DNA of 64,000 bases from positions 1 through 64,000 of the forward strand of contig JAMPXJ010000004.1 in assembly GCA_023701205.1 (NCBI GenBank), given 5' to 3'. Below the pieces are notes generated by a model. The model saw nothing but the letters and a program-made list of their open reading frames with translations. It had not been told where the DNA came from and did not search any database. The stretch comes from Oligoflexia bacterium. GTDB lineage: Bacteria > Bdellovibrionota > UBA1018. The position numbers were made by a program, and so were the translations under genes. Within the stretch, counting starts at the first letter, position 1; each line of letters starts with the position of its first letter. Of the stretch, positions 17,923 through 27,051 are shown in pieces.

Positions 17923-18162
17923 ATGCTCGATCGGATCCGAAACTCCCTCAGGAAAGCCGGCATGAACCCCGCTCCGGATTCGCCCGACGCCCTCCTGGCC
18001 GACTATGGCCTGGACAGCCTGATGACCGCGATGGCGATCCTCGAGCTGCAGGACGAGTTCGGCGTGAAGATCCCCCAGAAGGCCGTCACCCCGGAAAATT
18101 TCGAGAGCCTGAGTTCCCTGGCGGCACTGCTGGGATCCTTGGGCGCGGGTAAGCCGGAATGA
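17923..18162 (+). CDS. Acyl carrier protein
   Basis: A 79-residue ACP with the phosphopantetheine site DYGLDSLM (Ser32) and the usual four-helix pattern. Length matches the family when started at 17923; a GTG overlapping the ligase stop would add 15 residues and is less likely. It is a dedicated carrier, distinct from a housekeeping acpP by its context: directly after an AMP-ligase, with its stop overlapping the reductase start (ATGA). It probably carries the starter acid loaded by the ligase. Confidence 0.9.
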   Translation: MLDRIRNSLRKAGMNPAPDSPDALLADYGLDSLMTAMAILELQDEFGVKIPQKAVTPENFESLSSLAALLGSLGAGKPE

Positions 18163-18911
18163 AGACTCTCATCACGGGCGGCTCCTCCGAAATCGCGCAA
18201 GCTCTGGCTCGCCGTCGCGCGGCCGCCGGCGACGACGTTTGCATCACCGCCTCCTCGCGCGAAAGCCTCGACGCGACGCTTGCCGACTATTCGGAAAAGG
18301 GAATCCCGGCCCGGGGTTTCGTCTTCTCCCTGGACGAGCCTGAGGCGACGGACGCCGAAGGTCTCCAGCGGATCCGCGAGGCGGAAGCGATCGTGCTCAA
18401 CGCCGCCCCCCGGATTCCGAAGCTCAAGCTCTTCCACGAGATTCCCTGGGAGAAGCAGAAGGCCGCGATCGACTCCGCGGTTCTGGGAAATCTCTGGCTC
18501 CTGAAGCAGGCCCTTCCTGAAATGAAAGCACGCCGCTTCGGTCGCCTGGTTTTCGTTTCAAGCCTCTCCGTTCTCACCGGCACCAGCCGCTTCGGCCTCT
18601 ACTGCTCGGCCAAAGGAGCGCTCGAAGCCCTTTTCGTCAATCTGGCGGTGGATTACGGGGAGTTCGGGATCTGCGCCAACATCGTCCGCCCGGGGATCAT
18701 CGCGACCAGCCGCAACCGGCGCTACTGGAAGCGCTCGCATTTCGCCGAGAAGATGCCCGAGCTGATCCCCATGCGCGCTCTCGGCGCGCCCGACCAGGTC
18801 GCCGAGGCGCTGGAGCCGCTCCTCTCCCCGACGACTTACATGAACGGCTCGACGATCACCGTGAGCGGCGGGCTTCCGATGCTGCGTTCACAGGGAGCGC
18901 TGGAGGTCTGA
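18159..18911 (+). CDS. SDR-family oxidoreductase, probable 3-oxoacyl-ACP reductase
   Basis: A 250-residue classical short-chain dehydrogenase with catalytic Ser (SSL, residue 134 or 135), Tyr148 and Lys152 (YCSAK) and Asn in LGN (111). The nucleotide-binding turn reads TGGSSEIA where TGxxxGIG is usual, so the second and third glycines are replaced by Glu and Ala; this variant occurs in some accessory reductases. The C-terminus (NGSTITVSGGLPML) is FabG-like. Position between ACP and KAS III suggests it reduces the beta-keto group on the carrier. Two bases separate its stop from the next start. Confidence 0.85.
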   Translation: MKTLITGGSSEIAQALARRRAAAGDDVCITASSRESLDATLADYSEKGIPARGFVFSLDEPEATDAEGLQRIREAEAIVLNAAPRIPKLKLFHEIPWEKQKAAIDSAVLGNLWLLKQALPEMKARRFGRLVFVSSLSVLTGTSRFGLYCSAKGALEALFVNLAVDYGEFGICANIVRPGIIATSRNRRYWKRSHFAEKMPELIPMRALGAPDQVAEALEPLLSPTTYMNGSTITVSGGLPMLRSQGALEV

Positions 18912-18912
18912 G

Positions 18913-19926
18913 ATGAGCCTGCACCGGCCCGCCAGCGCGATCTACCTCAAGGGACTGGAGGCGACTCTGCCGGAGCGTCTCATGACCAACGACGACGTCG
19001 CCGCGTGGATGGACGCCAAGCTTCGCGGCTCCTGGATCGAGCAGAAAACCGGGATCCGGGAGCGGCACTGGGTGAGCGAGGAGCAGGCGTGCTCGGATCT
19101 CGCCTACCTTTCGGCTTCACGGCTTCTAGAGGCCTTTCCCGAAGAGCACGCACGGGTGCGCCAGCTCGTGCTGGCGACGATTTCGGGGGATTATCTCACG
19201 CCGCCGACGAGCCCGCTGCTCCAGGAGCGGCTGGGCCTGCAGGGCGTGGGCGCGTTCGATCTGGGAGCCGCGTGCGCGGGCTTCGTGACCGGCTTGCACG
19301 TCTCCTCCTCGCTGGTTTCGAGCACAGGCGACTCCGTGCTGCTCGTCGCCTGCGATATCCGGTCGAAGTTCCTCGATCGGCGCGACCTCTCGACATCGGC
19401 GCTTTTCGGCGACGGCTCCGCCGCATGCTTCGTCACCGCCGCCCGTGAAGGCGCCGCCTTCCGCTACCTCGCTTCGCGGCTCTTCTCCGACGGAAGCGTG
19501 GCTGACATCATTTCGATTCCTTCCGGCGGCTCGCGCGCTCCTTACACGCGCTCGCCGGCTCCGGAGACCTGCCATCTCAAGATGCAGCAGGGCGCGGCTC
19601 TTTTCGTGAAAGCGGTCGAAGGCATGACTGAAAGCGCCCGGCAGTTTCTCGGGGATTTAGGCCTCACCATCGGCGAGCTGGACTGGGTCGTCCCTCACCA
19701 GGCCAACCTGCACCTGCTTCGCGAGGTCGCCAAACGCCTGCAGGTCCCGTCCGAAAAGGTCGTCGAGACCGTTCAGGTGACCGGGAACACCTCCGGGGCG
19801 AGCGTCGGCATCGCGCTCGAGGCGCTGCAGAAACGCCAGGTCACGAAAGCCGGACAGAAAGTTCTGCTGGTTTCCGCGGGAGGAGGCGGACTCGCCGCCT
19901 GCGCTCTACTCGAGGCCATGAGCTGA
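18913..19926 (+). CDS. 3-oxoacyl-ACP synthase III (second copy)
   Basis: A 337-residue KAS III with an intact triad: Cys121 (GAACAGF), His262 (VVPHQANLH) and Asn292 (GNTSGAS). It looks more FabH-like than the first copy. It is the last gene of the ligase-ACP-reductase operon. Its 3' end overlaps the convergent carboxyltransferase gene by 86 bases. It may catalyse the condensation that makes the beta-keto intermediate reduced by the SDR enzyme. No KAS I/II (FabB/FabF), dehydratase or enoyl reductase gene is nearby. Confidence 0.9.
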   Translation: MSLHRPASAIYLKGLEATLPERLMTNDDVAAWMDAKLRGSWIEQKTGIRERHWVSEEQACSDLAYLSASRLLEAFPEEHARVRQLVLATISGDYLTPPTSPLLQERLGLQGVGAFDLGAACAGFVTGLHVSSSLVSSTGDSVLLVACDIRSKFLDRRDLSTSALFGDGSAACFVTAAREGAAFRYLASRLFSDGSVADIISIPSGGSRAPYTRSPAPETCHLKMQQGAALFVKAVEGMTESARQFLGDLGLTIGELDWVVPHQANLHLLREVAKRLQVPSEKVVETVQVTGNTSGASVGIALEALQKRQVTKAGQKVLLVSAGGGGLAACALLEAMS

Positions 19927-21295
19927 GCTTCCGGACCTCGGAAGGCTCCAGCGATCGCAGGAAGTCTTCGACGTGAGCGCCGAGCTCGCGCTCGGAAATC
20001 AGCTCGTCGATCACGCCGCTGGAGATGACGTCGCGCAGGTCGGGGGTCTGCGTGAGCGTCGTCCTGTCCCATTCCTCTTTCATCCGGGGAGAGCCGGCGA
20101 GCACCCGGCTGATGATGCTTTCGTGCATGATCCCGAGCGTGCAGCCTTCGAGCGCGACCGTCTTCTGCGCGCCCAGGGTGCGCGGAAAGCCCAGGACCGT
20201 CGCGCCGCCGAAGCAGCGCCCGACGATCACGCCCATCTTGCCGTGGGGATACTCGACGATCTTCCCTACCGTCTCGAGCATCGCCCCGATGATGTCGCGA
20301 TCGGACTGCTCGGCGCGCGGATCGGCGCCCGGAGTATCCAGGAAAGACAGGACGGGAATGCCAAGGGCGGAGAAGAAATCGAGCGCCGCGGAGTATTTTT
20401 TGAGGCCCGGAACGGTCATCATGTTGTTGGCCTGGCCGGGAGGATTGGCCACGGCGCCGAGAAGCCGCTCGCCCCTGCGGATCAGGAACGCCCGCACCAC
20501 GCCGCTTTGCTGGTGGAAGATCTCGAGGTTCGCGTCGCCGGCCTGGCCCAGTAGCTCCTGAAGCCGCTCTTCGACCTTGGCGGATGTTTTCGCAGGCTTG
20601 ACGGGGGTTGCCGCCGCGGCTCGAAGGGCGCCCGAGTTGCCGGTCGCGAAGGCCACGATATGGCGCGCGCGTTTCAACAGCTCGTCTTTGGAATCCTGGA
20701 GCTCGTGGACCAGGCCGTTGCTCTGGAACTGCCGCTCCACGCTGGCGAACTCCTCGAAGTCAAATTTGGCGCCGAAGAAAAGGCTCATCACCTCGGGCCC
20801 GGTGAGATTCACGAAGGACTCGCCTCGAACCCCCATGCGGTAATGGCCCATGCCGAAGACCAGCGCGCCCAGGCCCAGGCATTTGCCGACGGCGCAGGTG
20901 ATCAGGAGATTCTGCTTCCGAAAGCGCGTCAGGATCGGCACCAGGCCGAAGGCGTCCGCGAAAACCGCGCGGCCTTCCATGATCCGCACGCCCAGGCTGT
21001 TCACGATCAGGATTACCGGCATCCGTTGGGCGAGCGCGTGCTTGAGAAACGCCTCGAGCTTGCGCGAGTTGGCGCGACCGAAGCTCCCGCCGTTCACCCG
21101 GAAGTCCGTATGCACCACGCCCGCCGGACTTCCCCCGACCCTGCCTTCGAGAGCGATGATGCCATTGCAGTTGATGCGGGAGAACTCTTCGCCTTCGGTA
21201 CCGAAGGCAAAGGCCTCCCCGGAATCAAAGATCGTTTTGAAGGATTCCAGGAATCGGTGATCTTCCAATCGGATCGGCTGCAAACGAAAACTCAT
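19841..21295 (-). CDS. Acyl-CoA carboxylase carboxyltransferase subunit (PccB/AccD-like)
   Basis: A 484-residue crotonase-superfold protein with both N- and C-terminal carboxyltransferase halves in one chain, as in PccB or AccD5. Oxyanion-hole loops are seen as GKCLGLGALVFG in the first half and GRCFGGATVLG in the second. The enzyme family moves carboxyl from biotin to an acyl-CoA (or decarboxylates it). No biotin carboxylase or biotin carrier gene is in the window, so partners must lie elsewhere. The last 20 residues are an Arg-rich tail overlapping the KAS III gene. GGGAG eight bases before the ATG at 21295 supports this start over one nine codons upstream. Confidence 0.8.
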   Translation of the reverse strand: MSFRLQPIRLEDHRFLESFKTIFDSGEAFAFGTEGEEFSRINCNGIIALEGRVGGSPAGVVHTDFRVNGGSFGRANSRKLEAFLKHALAQRMPVILIVNSLGVRIMEGRAVFADAFGLVPILTRFRKQNLLITCAVGKCLGLGALVFGMGHYRMGVRGESFVNLTGPEVMSLFFGAKFDFEEFASVERQFQSNGLVHELQDSKDELLKRARHIVAFATGNSGALRAAAATPVKPAKTSAKVEERLQELLGQAGDANLEIFHQQSGVVRAFLIRRGERLLGAVANPPGQANNMMTVPGLKKYSAALDFFSALGIPVLSFLDTPGADPRAEQSDRDIIGAMLETVGKIVEYPHGKMGVIVGRCFGGATVLGFPRTLGAQKTVALEGCTLGIMHESIISRVLAGSPRMKEEWDRTTLTQTPDLRDVISSGVIDELISERELGAHVEDFLRSLEPSEVRKLSSWPRVERRRRVRLLPRKPAELSVRLS

Positions 21296-21352
21296 GGTAC
21301 GGCTCCCAGCGGAGTCATGCATACCTTATTGGATCAATTTAGTCCAGTATCT

Positions 21353-22282
21353 TCAAATATCCAATACCAGGCGGGGCACATGCTGCTCTTTATTGATCTG
21401 CATCCACTGTAAAACCCGAGGGAAAGGACTCTGAGGATTCAGGTAAAAAACCTGCCTTTCCTCGCGCCCCGGTGCCTGCACCGCGATCGCCAGCGTTTGG
21501 CCCGCGGCGTTCTTGTACTCCGTATACCCATCAGGAAGCTTGGCTCCCGACTTACGGATTTCGGTCAACTTCGCCTGAAGGGCCTCGGCTCCATCGGCCG
21601 TCTTGTTATAGTCGCCCAGGCTTCGGGAAAACGCGTCCAGGCTTCGAGGGCGAATATCCTCCGGGAGCTTCTTTGCGAACTCATAGAGCTCATCCAGGGT
21701 CGAGATCATTTGGCTGGAGGCCGCGTTAGCTCCCTCCATTCCGACCATTTTCCGATAAAGCATGAGCACGGTGAAGTTCTGCGACTCGTGACTCACCAAA
21801 CGGGTGAATCCTCCCGCCCGTGCGAACTCGAACAGGCGTTCCCGGGCGTAGAGAAAAACCTTGAAGGGCAGGCCTTTATTTTTCTGCGAAAGATGCAATC
21901 CACCCGTCGATTCCAAGGGATTTTCCAGACGCAGCTCCCCCATCTCCAGCGTGTTGGCTTGAGGCTCCTTCACGAGCGCCCACTTCATGAACGGGGATTT
22001 GCGCCGCCCGGCATGGACCTTGAAAAACATCTGATTCCTGTTTTGACTCACCTCAACGCGCACGGCTCCGAGCGTCTCCTCCACTTTCGCGAGAAACTCC
22101 GGAGGCAAAACCTGCTCCGGGCGGAGCTTAACCGGCTTTCCGAAGGACCAAGGCTCGAAAACCGAAGGCGATGCAGCGGCAATTTTGGAAAACTCAGAGG
22201 GACACGGCACGCCGGGGAGCTCTTCGGCCCATCCCCAAAGCGAAAGCGTCGCAGAGAGTGCGATCCAGATCCCCAAGTTCAC
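21353..22282 (-). CDS. Secreted protein of unknown function, started by GTG
   Basis: A 309-residue protein with a signal peptide (residues about 1-19, cut near GWA-EE) and a soluble, mixed alpha/beta mature part; no family is recognised. The open frame extends upstream to 22429, but those 49 codons are a degenerate piece of gluQ, so the GTG at 22282 is the believable start. AGGGGAG eleven bases upstream could serve as the ribosome binding site, and it lies within the gluQ remnant: the decayed gene seems to provide the translation signal of this one. Confidence 0.55.
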   Translation of the reverse strand: MNLGIWIALSATLSLWGWAEELPGVPCPSEFSKIAAASPSVFEPWSFGKPVKLRPEQVLPPEFLAKVEETLGAVRVEVSQNRNQMFFKVHAGRRKSPFMKWALVKEPQANTLEMGELRLENPLESTGGLHLSQKNKGLPFKVFLYARERLFEFARAGGFTRLVSHESQNFTVLMLYRKMVGMEGANAASSQMISTLDELYEFAKKLPEDIRPRSLDAFSRSLGDYNKTADGAEALQAKLTEIRKSGAKLPDGYTEYKNAAGQTLAIAVQAPGREERQVFYLNPQSPFPRVLQWMQINKEQHVPRLVLDI

Positions 22283-22290
22283 GAAAGAGC

Positions 22291-22420
22291 GAGCTCCCCT
22301 AAAGTGATCGTCTCCCGCGCCTCGCCCCACGTCCAGCTCGAAGCTTCGCTCGAACCGCGCCACGATGAAATCCCGGGCGCCGCCGAAGCGGCGATCCTGA
22401 GATCCTCGAGCAGCTCGATT
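22291..22420 (-). pseudogene. Remnant of a second gluQ copy, collapsed by internal deletions
   Basis: Four blocks match the intact gluQ at 23394-24320 in the same order and strand: 22291-22329 with 23412-23450, 22330-22357 with 23477-23504, about 22355-22385 with 23836-23867 (31 bases identical) and about 22387-22410 with 23980-24004. The intervening parts are missing. Identity within blocks is about 90% by eye. The segment encodes fragments such as GGARDFIVAR and FERSFELD out of their original spacing. No function of its own; it forms the 5' region of the downstream secreted protein gene. Confidence 0.8.
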
Positions 22421-22476
22421 ACCATTCACCCGCGCCCCACTCGAGACAGGAGCTGAGCTCTCGGACCACGCACGGC

Positions 22477-23229
22477 TTAACCCGCCTTTTGCGAAGAAAG
22501 CATGATCTGCACCGGCCCGATGACCTCCGGGCGCGCCTCGAAGTCCGTGATCGTCCGCTCGCCGGCTTTCATCATATTCGTCGCGACGGCGGGATTCGTG
22601 ACCTCCGTCCGCCCGAGTGCCTTGACGATCGCGTTGGGATCGAGCATCGCGTAGTCCGGCGCTGTGAAGCCGAGGCCCAGAAGTCCCATCTCGACGGTAA
22701 TCGTCCGAACATAGGGGCCGGTAGCGGCGCCTTTCTCTGATTTGGCCGCCACCCAGGTGTTGCCGCGCCGGGCGAGGTGGAGCCTGACCTGGTTCATTCC
22801 ACCCAGGACATTGCTCGCATACTTAACGATCAGTGGCCCGCCGGTCTCAGGGTCAAGTTTGGTACCGTCGACCTGGAAAAGCGAGATCTTGCCGCGCACG
22901 GGAACCACGGCGCTCAGCTCGAAGCTGCGCGAACGGAGCACTTCCATCGAGGCGGCGGACGAAATCATATGCATCCGGTAAACGCTGCCGTCCTTCTGGA
23001 GATAATTGAAATCAGAGCCCTCGACCACGAGGCCAATGATGCGGTTGTTCTTCCCGGTCAGGAGCTTCACCGGGACTTGCGCGGTGATCTCCTTTGCCGG
23101 CAGGGGTAGAAAGCGATTAGGCTCGAGATCGAGCTTCACCTGGAAAAGTTCCTGTACGGAACTGATGTCCCCGGCGAATGCGGGAACGATGAAAAGCAGG
23201 GACAAGCTCAGTATCCAGTGGAATCGCAT
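22477..23229 (-). CDS. Secreted protein of unknown function
   Basis: A 250-residue protein with a clean signal peptide (MRFHWILSLSLLFIVPAFA-GD). The mature part is beta-rich with no membrane segment and no Cys. It contains a repeated hydrophobic-basic strand pattern but no motif that I recognise. It sits between the intact gluQ gene and the gluQ remnant, all on the same strand. The 164 bases upstream, between it and gluQ, show no hairpin or strong promoter by eye. Confidence 0.6.
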   Translation of the reverse strand: MRFHWILSLSLLFIVPAFAGDISSVQELFQVKLDLEPNRFLPLPAKEITAQVPVKLLTGKNNRIIGLVVEGSDFNYLQKDGSVYRMHMISSAASMEVLRSRSFELSAVVPVRGKISLFQVDGTKLDPETGGPLIVKYASNVLGGMNQVRLHLARRGNTWVAAKSEKGAATGPYVRTITVEMGLLGLGFTAPDYAMLDPNAIVKALGRTEVTNPAVATNMMKAGERTITDFEARPEVIGPVQIMLSSQKAG

Positions 23230-23393
23230 GATCGAAGCTCCTCACGGCGCCAAACGCGCCGGCGAAGCACTGAGCAAGGGTCATGCCCGCTTGTCTTCCC
23301 AGGAAAGCCCGAGAAAACGGGGAGATGCCCAAAGAATCGGGCGCCGAAGGTGTCGAGGGACTAGACGGGTGCGCGTGGCGTGGCTATACCGAA

Positions 23394-24320
23394 CTAGCAG
23401 CGTCCGAACCCCAGCTCCCCCAAAGTGATCGTCTCGCGCGCCTCGCCCCAGATCTTTCCGGGCGAATAAGAAGCCGCGTCCAGCTCAAAGCTCCGCTCGA
23501 ACCGCTCGAGGATCTCGCTCGGAGAAAGGCCCGCCGCCTCCAATTCGGGCAGCGTCACCCCGCGCGTCCTTTTTTCCAGGCGCCCGCCCGAATCGCTCGT
23601 GAGCAAAGAGGTGTGAAAGACCGCCGGGTAAGGATTCCCGCTCCCGGTGCTCGCGCAAACCCACTCATGGATCGCCCGCTGGTGCGGCACCGCGTGCGCC
23701 AGGTCCCAGGCACGCACCAGCAGCGCGTAGCCGCCGTCATGATCGTCGATCGCGCAGGCCCAATGATACGCGGGCGCGAAGCTGCCCCGATCCGGCGGAC
23801 CCTCCAGCTCCCGCTTCGACCCCGGCCGCGCCGCCGACCGCGCCACGATGAAATCCCGGGCGCCGCCGGGATCCTCGCCCCGAAAGCGCCACGCAAGCGT
23901 CGGATGCGTGGGCACGGGCCGCCGAGAGGGCTCCCGACAGCGCCCGCCGTAAAGCGGCGGCTCGCCGTGCGGCGCCGAGGCAGCGGTCCTGAGATCGTCG
24001 AGCACCTCTTTGCGCGAGCAGGAGCAGGGATAAACCCGGCCCTCATGCCAGGCGCGCAGCAGGAGCTCCCAGTGCCGCTCCTCGCGCTCGCTCTGCAGGT
24101 GCCGCTCATCGCCGGCGCGGCTCTCAAGCCCCAGCCGCCGAAGATCGGCAAGCTGCAGCTCGCGCGCGCCCGGAGCTACCCGCGGCCGATCGATGTCCTC
24201 GAAGCGCAGCACCCAGGGCTCGCCCAAAGCGCGCGCCCAGCGCCAGGAGATCCAGGCAGTGCGCAGATTGCCCAGATGAAAGCGCCCGGTCGGCGAAGGC
24301 GCGAAGCGTATCCCGCTCAT
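23394..24320 (-). CDS. gluQ: Glutamyl-Q tRNA(Asp) synthetase
   Basis: A 308-residue GluRS paralogue lacking the anticodon domain, the size of GluQRS, which attaches Glu to queuosine at position 34 of tRNA(Asp). The class I HIGH-type motif is in FAPSPTGRFHLGNLR (residues 6-20), and the zinc site is CSC...Y..RC (PCSCSRKEV, YGGRC). The KMSKS loop, normally KLSKQ in this family, reads RLEKRTRG and is degenerate. The start at 24320 is fixed by the conserved N-terminus; the open frame upstream belongs to the shadow of hrpB. It is divergent from hrpB with an 82-base gap. Confidence 0.85.
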   Translation of the reverse strand: MSGIRFAPSPTGRFHLGNLRTAWISWRWARALGEPWVLRFEDIDRPRVAPGARELQLADLRRLGLESRAGDERHLQSEREERHWELLLRAWHEGRVYPCSCSRKEVLDDLRTAASAPHGEPPLYGGRCREPSRRPVPTHPTLAWRFRGEDPGGARDFIVARSAARPGSKRELEGPPDRGSFAPAYHWACAIDDHDGGYALLVRAWDLAHAVPHQRAIHEWVCASTGSGNPYPAVFHTSLLTSDSGGRLEKRTRGVTLPELEAAGLSPSEILERFERSFELDAASYSPGKIWGEARETITLGELGFGRC

Positions 24321-24402
24321 GCCCAAAATCAAGCTCCATTCCGCGACGGCCGTCAAGCGGGAACTTGACGGAAGGTCCCCGCTCCTGCTTGGATAACGGC
24401 AC

Positions 24403-26958
24403 GTGAAACCGCCTGCTGCCGCCCGCATTCCGCTGCCGATCGATGCGCTTTTGCCCGAGGCGCTGCGCTCTCTCGAGCAGGTGCCCAATCTCGTGCTCCA
24501 GGCCTCGCCGGGGACGGGCAAGACCACGCGCGTTCCGCCCGCGCTTTTGGGAGCTTCGTTCCGCCGGCCCGAGCAGGAGATCTGGGTGCTGGAGCCCCGG
24601 CGCCTGGCCGCGAAGTGGGCAGCGGTCCGCGTGGCCGAGGATCTCGGCGAAAGCCCCGGGCGCACGGTCGGATATCAGTTCCGCTTCGAGAACGTCGGAA
24701 GCGCGGCCACCCGCCTGCGCTTTCTGACCGAAGGAATGCTCATGCGCAAGCTCCTGGCGGATCCCGAGCTCAAGCGCGTGGCGGCGGTGGTACTGGACGA
24801 GTTCCACGAGCGCCATCTCCATTCGGACATCGCGCTCGGGTATCTTCGCGAGCTGCAGCGCACGCGTCGGCCGGAGTTGCGGCTCATCGTGATGTCGGCC
24901 ACGCTCGACACCGAGGCGCTCACGAGTTTCCTGGGAGACCCAGGTGGCCGGGGTGCCTGCCCGGTCCTCAAGATCGAAGCGCGCCTTCATCCGGTCACGA
25001 TCGAGCATCTGCCCACGCCTTCCTCCCGGCCGCTTGAGCTTGCCGTGCGCGACGCCGCCCGGGAAGCCCTCGCGCGCGAGGGGGATGTTTTGGTCTTTCT
25101 CCCGGGAATGGGCGAAATCCGCCGTGCCGCGGACGCGCTCTCGAGTGTCGCGGGAAGCGGGACGCTCGTGCTTCCGTTGCACGGGGAGCTCACGCGCGAG
25201 GAGCAGGATCGCGCGATCCGGCCCATTCCCGGCAAGCGCAAGATCATCCTCTCGACGAACGTCGCCGAAACCTCGCTCACGATCGAAGGGATCACGACCG
25301 TGATCGACAGCGGGCTGCACCGCCAGGCCAGCTACTCGTGGTGGTCCGGAATGCCCGCGCTCAAGACCCGCCCGATCTCCCGCGCCTCGGCGATCCAGCG
25401 CGCGGGGCGCGCCGGCCGGACCGCGCCCGGGCGGTGCCTGCGGCTCTACACGCAAGGCGACTTCGCCTCGCGCGTGGCTTTTGATACGCCCGAGGTGCGG
25501 CGCGCCGACATCTCGCAGACGGCGCTTGAGCTGCTGGCGCTCGGGATCCGCGATGTTTTCGCGTTTGGCTGGTTCGAGGCGCCCTCGCGCAACTCGCTCG
25601 AGGCCGCACAGCTGCTGCTGCATCGGCTGGGGGCGGTCGGGACTCCCGCGAGTGAGGCCGCGCTGACGCCGCTCGGGCGACGACTCGCGGGCATTCCCGC
25701 GCATCCACGGCTAGCGCGCCTCCTGGTCGAGGCCGAGCGCACAGGCGTGCTCGAGCAGGCCGCCACCCTCGCCGCGCTGATCGGCGAAGGAGAGCTGGAT
25801 CGCCTCGACGCGCTCGAATGCCTGCGCGGGGCGGGCGCGATCCCCTCGGTGCGGCGGGCGGCGACCCAGCTGCTCTCCGCCTTCGGTTCCGGCTCCGCTC
25901 CGGGCGGCGCGCGCGCTCCCGAACACCAAAAAAAGAGCGAAGACGACCGCCTCCGTTTCGCCGTACTCGCGGGCTTCCCCGATCGTGTGGCGCGCAAGAA
26001 ACCCAAGGCCGGGATCTCGCCCGTTTCGGAGCTGCTTTTCTCCTCGGGAGGCTCGGGGAAAGTCGATGAGACCGGCTCGGTGACGGAGCACGAGCATTTC
26101 GTCGCGCTCGACGTTCAGGAGCAGCAGGGCCTGGGCCAGGCGCGTTCCCAGGTGAAGGTCCGATCGCTTTGCCCGATCCGCCCTGAATGGCTTTTTGACC
26201 TCGAGCCCTCGCCGCTCAAGGAGTCCGAGGAAGTCCTCTGGGACGCCGAGCGCCGCCGCGTGGTCTCGGTGTCGAGTCTACGCTACGACGAGCTCGTGCT
26301 CGATGAGGACCGCGGCGTTCCGCGTGATCTCGAAGCCGCAGCCCGCGTGCTGCTCAAGCAGGCGCTCGGAACGGCGCCCGAGGCGCTGCTCCAGTTCTCG
26401 CCCGCCGAGTGCGTGAGCGCGCTCGCGAAGGCCACGGGTGCCGAGGCCGCCGAATCGATCGAAGCCGCGATCGCCCGGCTGGAGCTGCTGCGCACGCATT
26501 TCCCCGATTTCGGCATCCCCGCGTTCTCGCCGGCGCTGCTCCTCGAAGCGGTGAAAGGCAAGTTCGCGCTCTCGGAGCTTGCGGAGCTCGACTGGCCGCG
26601 GGAAATCCTCGAGCAGACGCTCGCCCGCTCCGCGCCCCAGGCGCTGGGACGGCTCGAGGAGCTCGTCCCCTCGACGATTCAGTTGCCGAGCGGACGGCGA
26701 GCGCGCGTGCAGTATCGCCTGGGGCAGCCTCCCTGGGTGGAATCGCGGCTCCAGGACTTCTTCGGCATGAGCCGGGGCCCGGCGATCCTGGGCGGAAGGC
26801 TGGCGCTCACCCTGCACCTGCTCGCGCCCAACCAACGCGCGGTGCAGATCACGACGGATCTCGCGGGCTTCTGGGAACGCGGCTATCCCGAGCTCCGCAC
26901 GGCGCTTTCCCGCCGCTACCCCCGCCATGCCTGGCCCGAGAATCCCCGGATTAAATAG
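24403..26958 (+). CDS. hrpB: ATP-dependent helicase HrpB
   Basis: An 851-residue DEAH-type RNA helicase. Motif I PGTGKTT is near residue 37, motif II DEFHERH, motif III MSATLD, motif V STNVAETSLTIEG and motif VI QRAGRAGRTAPG. The C-terminal HrpB domain is present and ends with the typical NQRAVQITTDLAGFW and a Pro-rich tail. E. coli HrpB is slightly shorter (about 810). Its substrate is not established in most bacteria; no essential role is known. The protein has a short Pro/Arg/Lys insertion around residues 500-530. No operon partner is seen. Confidence 0.95.
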   Translation: MKPPAAARIPLPIDALLPEALRSLEQVPNLVLQASPGTGKTTRVPPALLGASFRRPEQEIWVLEPRRLAAKWAAVRVAEDLGESPGRTVGYQFRFENVGSAATRLRFLTEGMLMRKLLADPELKRVAAVVLDEFHERHLHSDIALGYLRELQRTRRPELRLIVMSATLDTEALTSFLGDPGGRGACPVLKIEARLHPVTIEHLPTPSSRPLELAVRDAAREALAREGDVLVFLPGMGEIRRAADALSSVAGSGTLVLPLHGELTREEQDRAIRPIPGKRKIILSTNVAETSLTIEGITTVIDSGLHRQASYSWWSGMPALKTRPISRASAIQRAGRAGRTAPGRCLRLYTQGDFASRVAFDTPEVRRADISQTALELLALGIRDVFAFGWFEAPSRNSLEAAQLLLHRLGAVGTPASEAALTPLGRRLAGIPAHPRLARLLVEAERTGVLEQAATLAALIGEGELDRLDALECLRGAGAIPSVRRAATQLLSAFGSGSAPGGARAPEHQKKSEDDRLRFAVLAGFPDRVARKKPKAGISPVSELLFSSGGSGKVDETGSVTEHEHFVALDVQEQQGLGQARSQVKVRSLCPIRPEWLFDLEPSPLKESEEVLWDAERRRVVSVSSLRYDELVLDEDRGVPRDLEAAARVLLKQALGTAPEALLQFSPAECVSALAKATGAEAAESIEAAIARLELLRTHFPDFGIPAFSPALLLEAVKGKFALSELAELDWPREILEQTLARSAPQALGRLEELVPSTIQLPSGRRARVQYRLGQPPWVESRLQDFFGMSRGPAILGGRLALTLHLLAPNQRAVQITTDLAGFWERGYPELRTALSRRYPRHAWPENPRIK

Positions 26959-27051
26959 CTGAGCTAGAAAATCGAAGCGGGCAACTGGATCGCACCCTGG
27001 CATCTCTTCCGCGCTCCGGTAGCATTGACCTCAGGGGAGAGAGAGAAAGGA

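Noticed and set aside
15435..19926. Housekeeping fatty-acid synthesis operon
   Set aside because: fabD, fabF, fabZ, plsX and rpmF are all missing and export genes are interleaved.
21353..23229. Possible tandem paralogy of the two secreted proteins around the gluQ remnant
   Set aside because: No shared motif or length pattern beyond the signal peptide.
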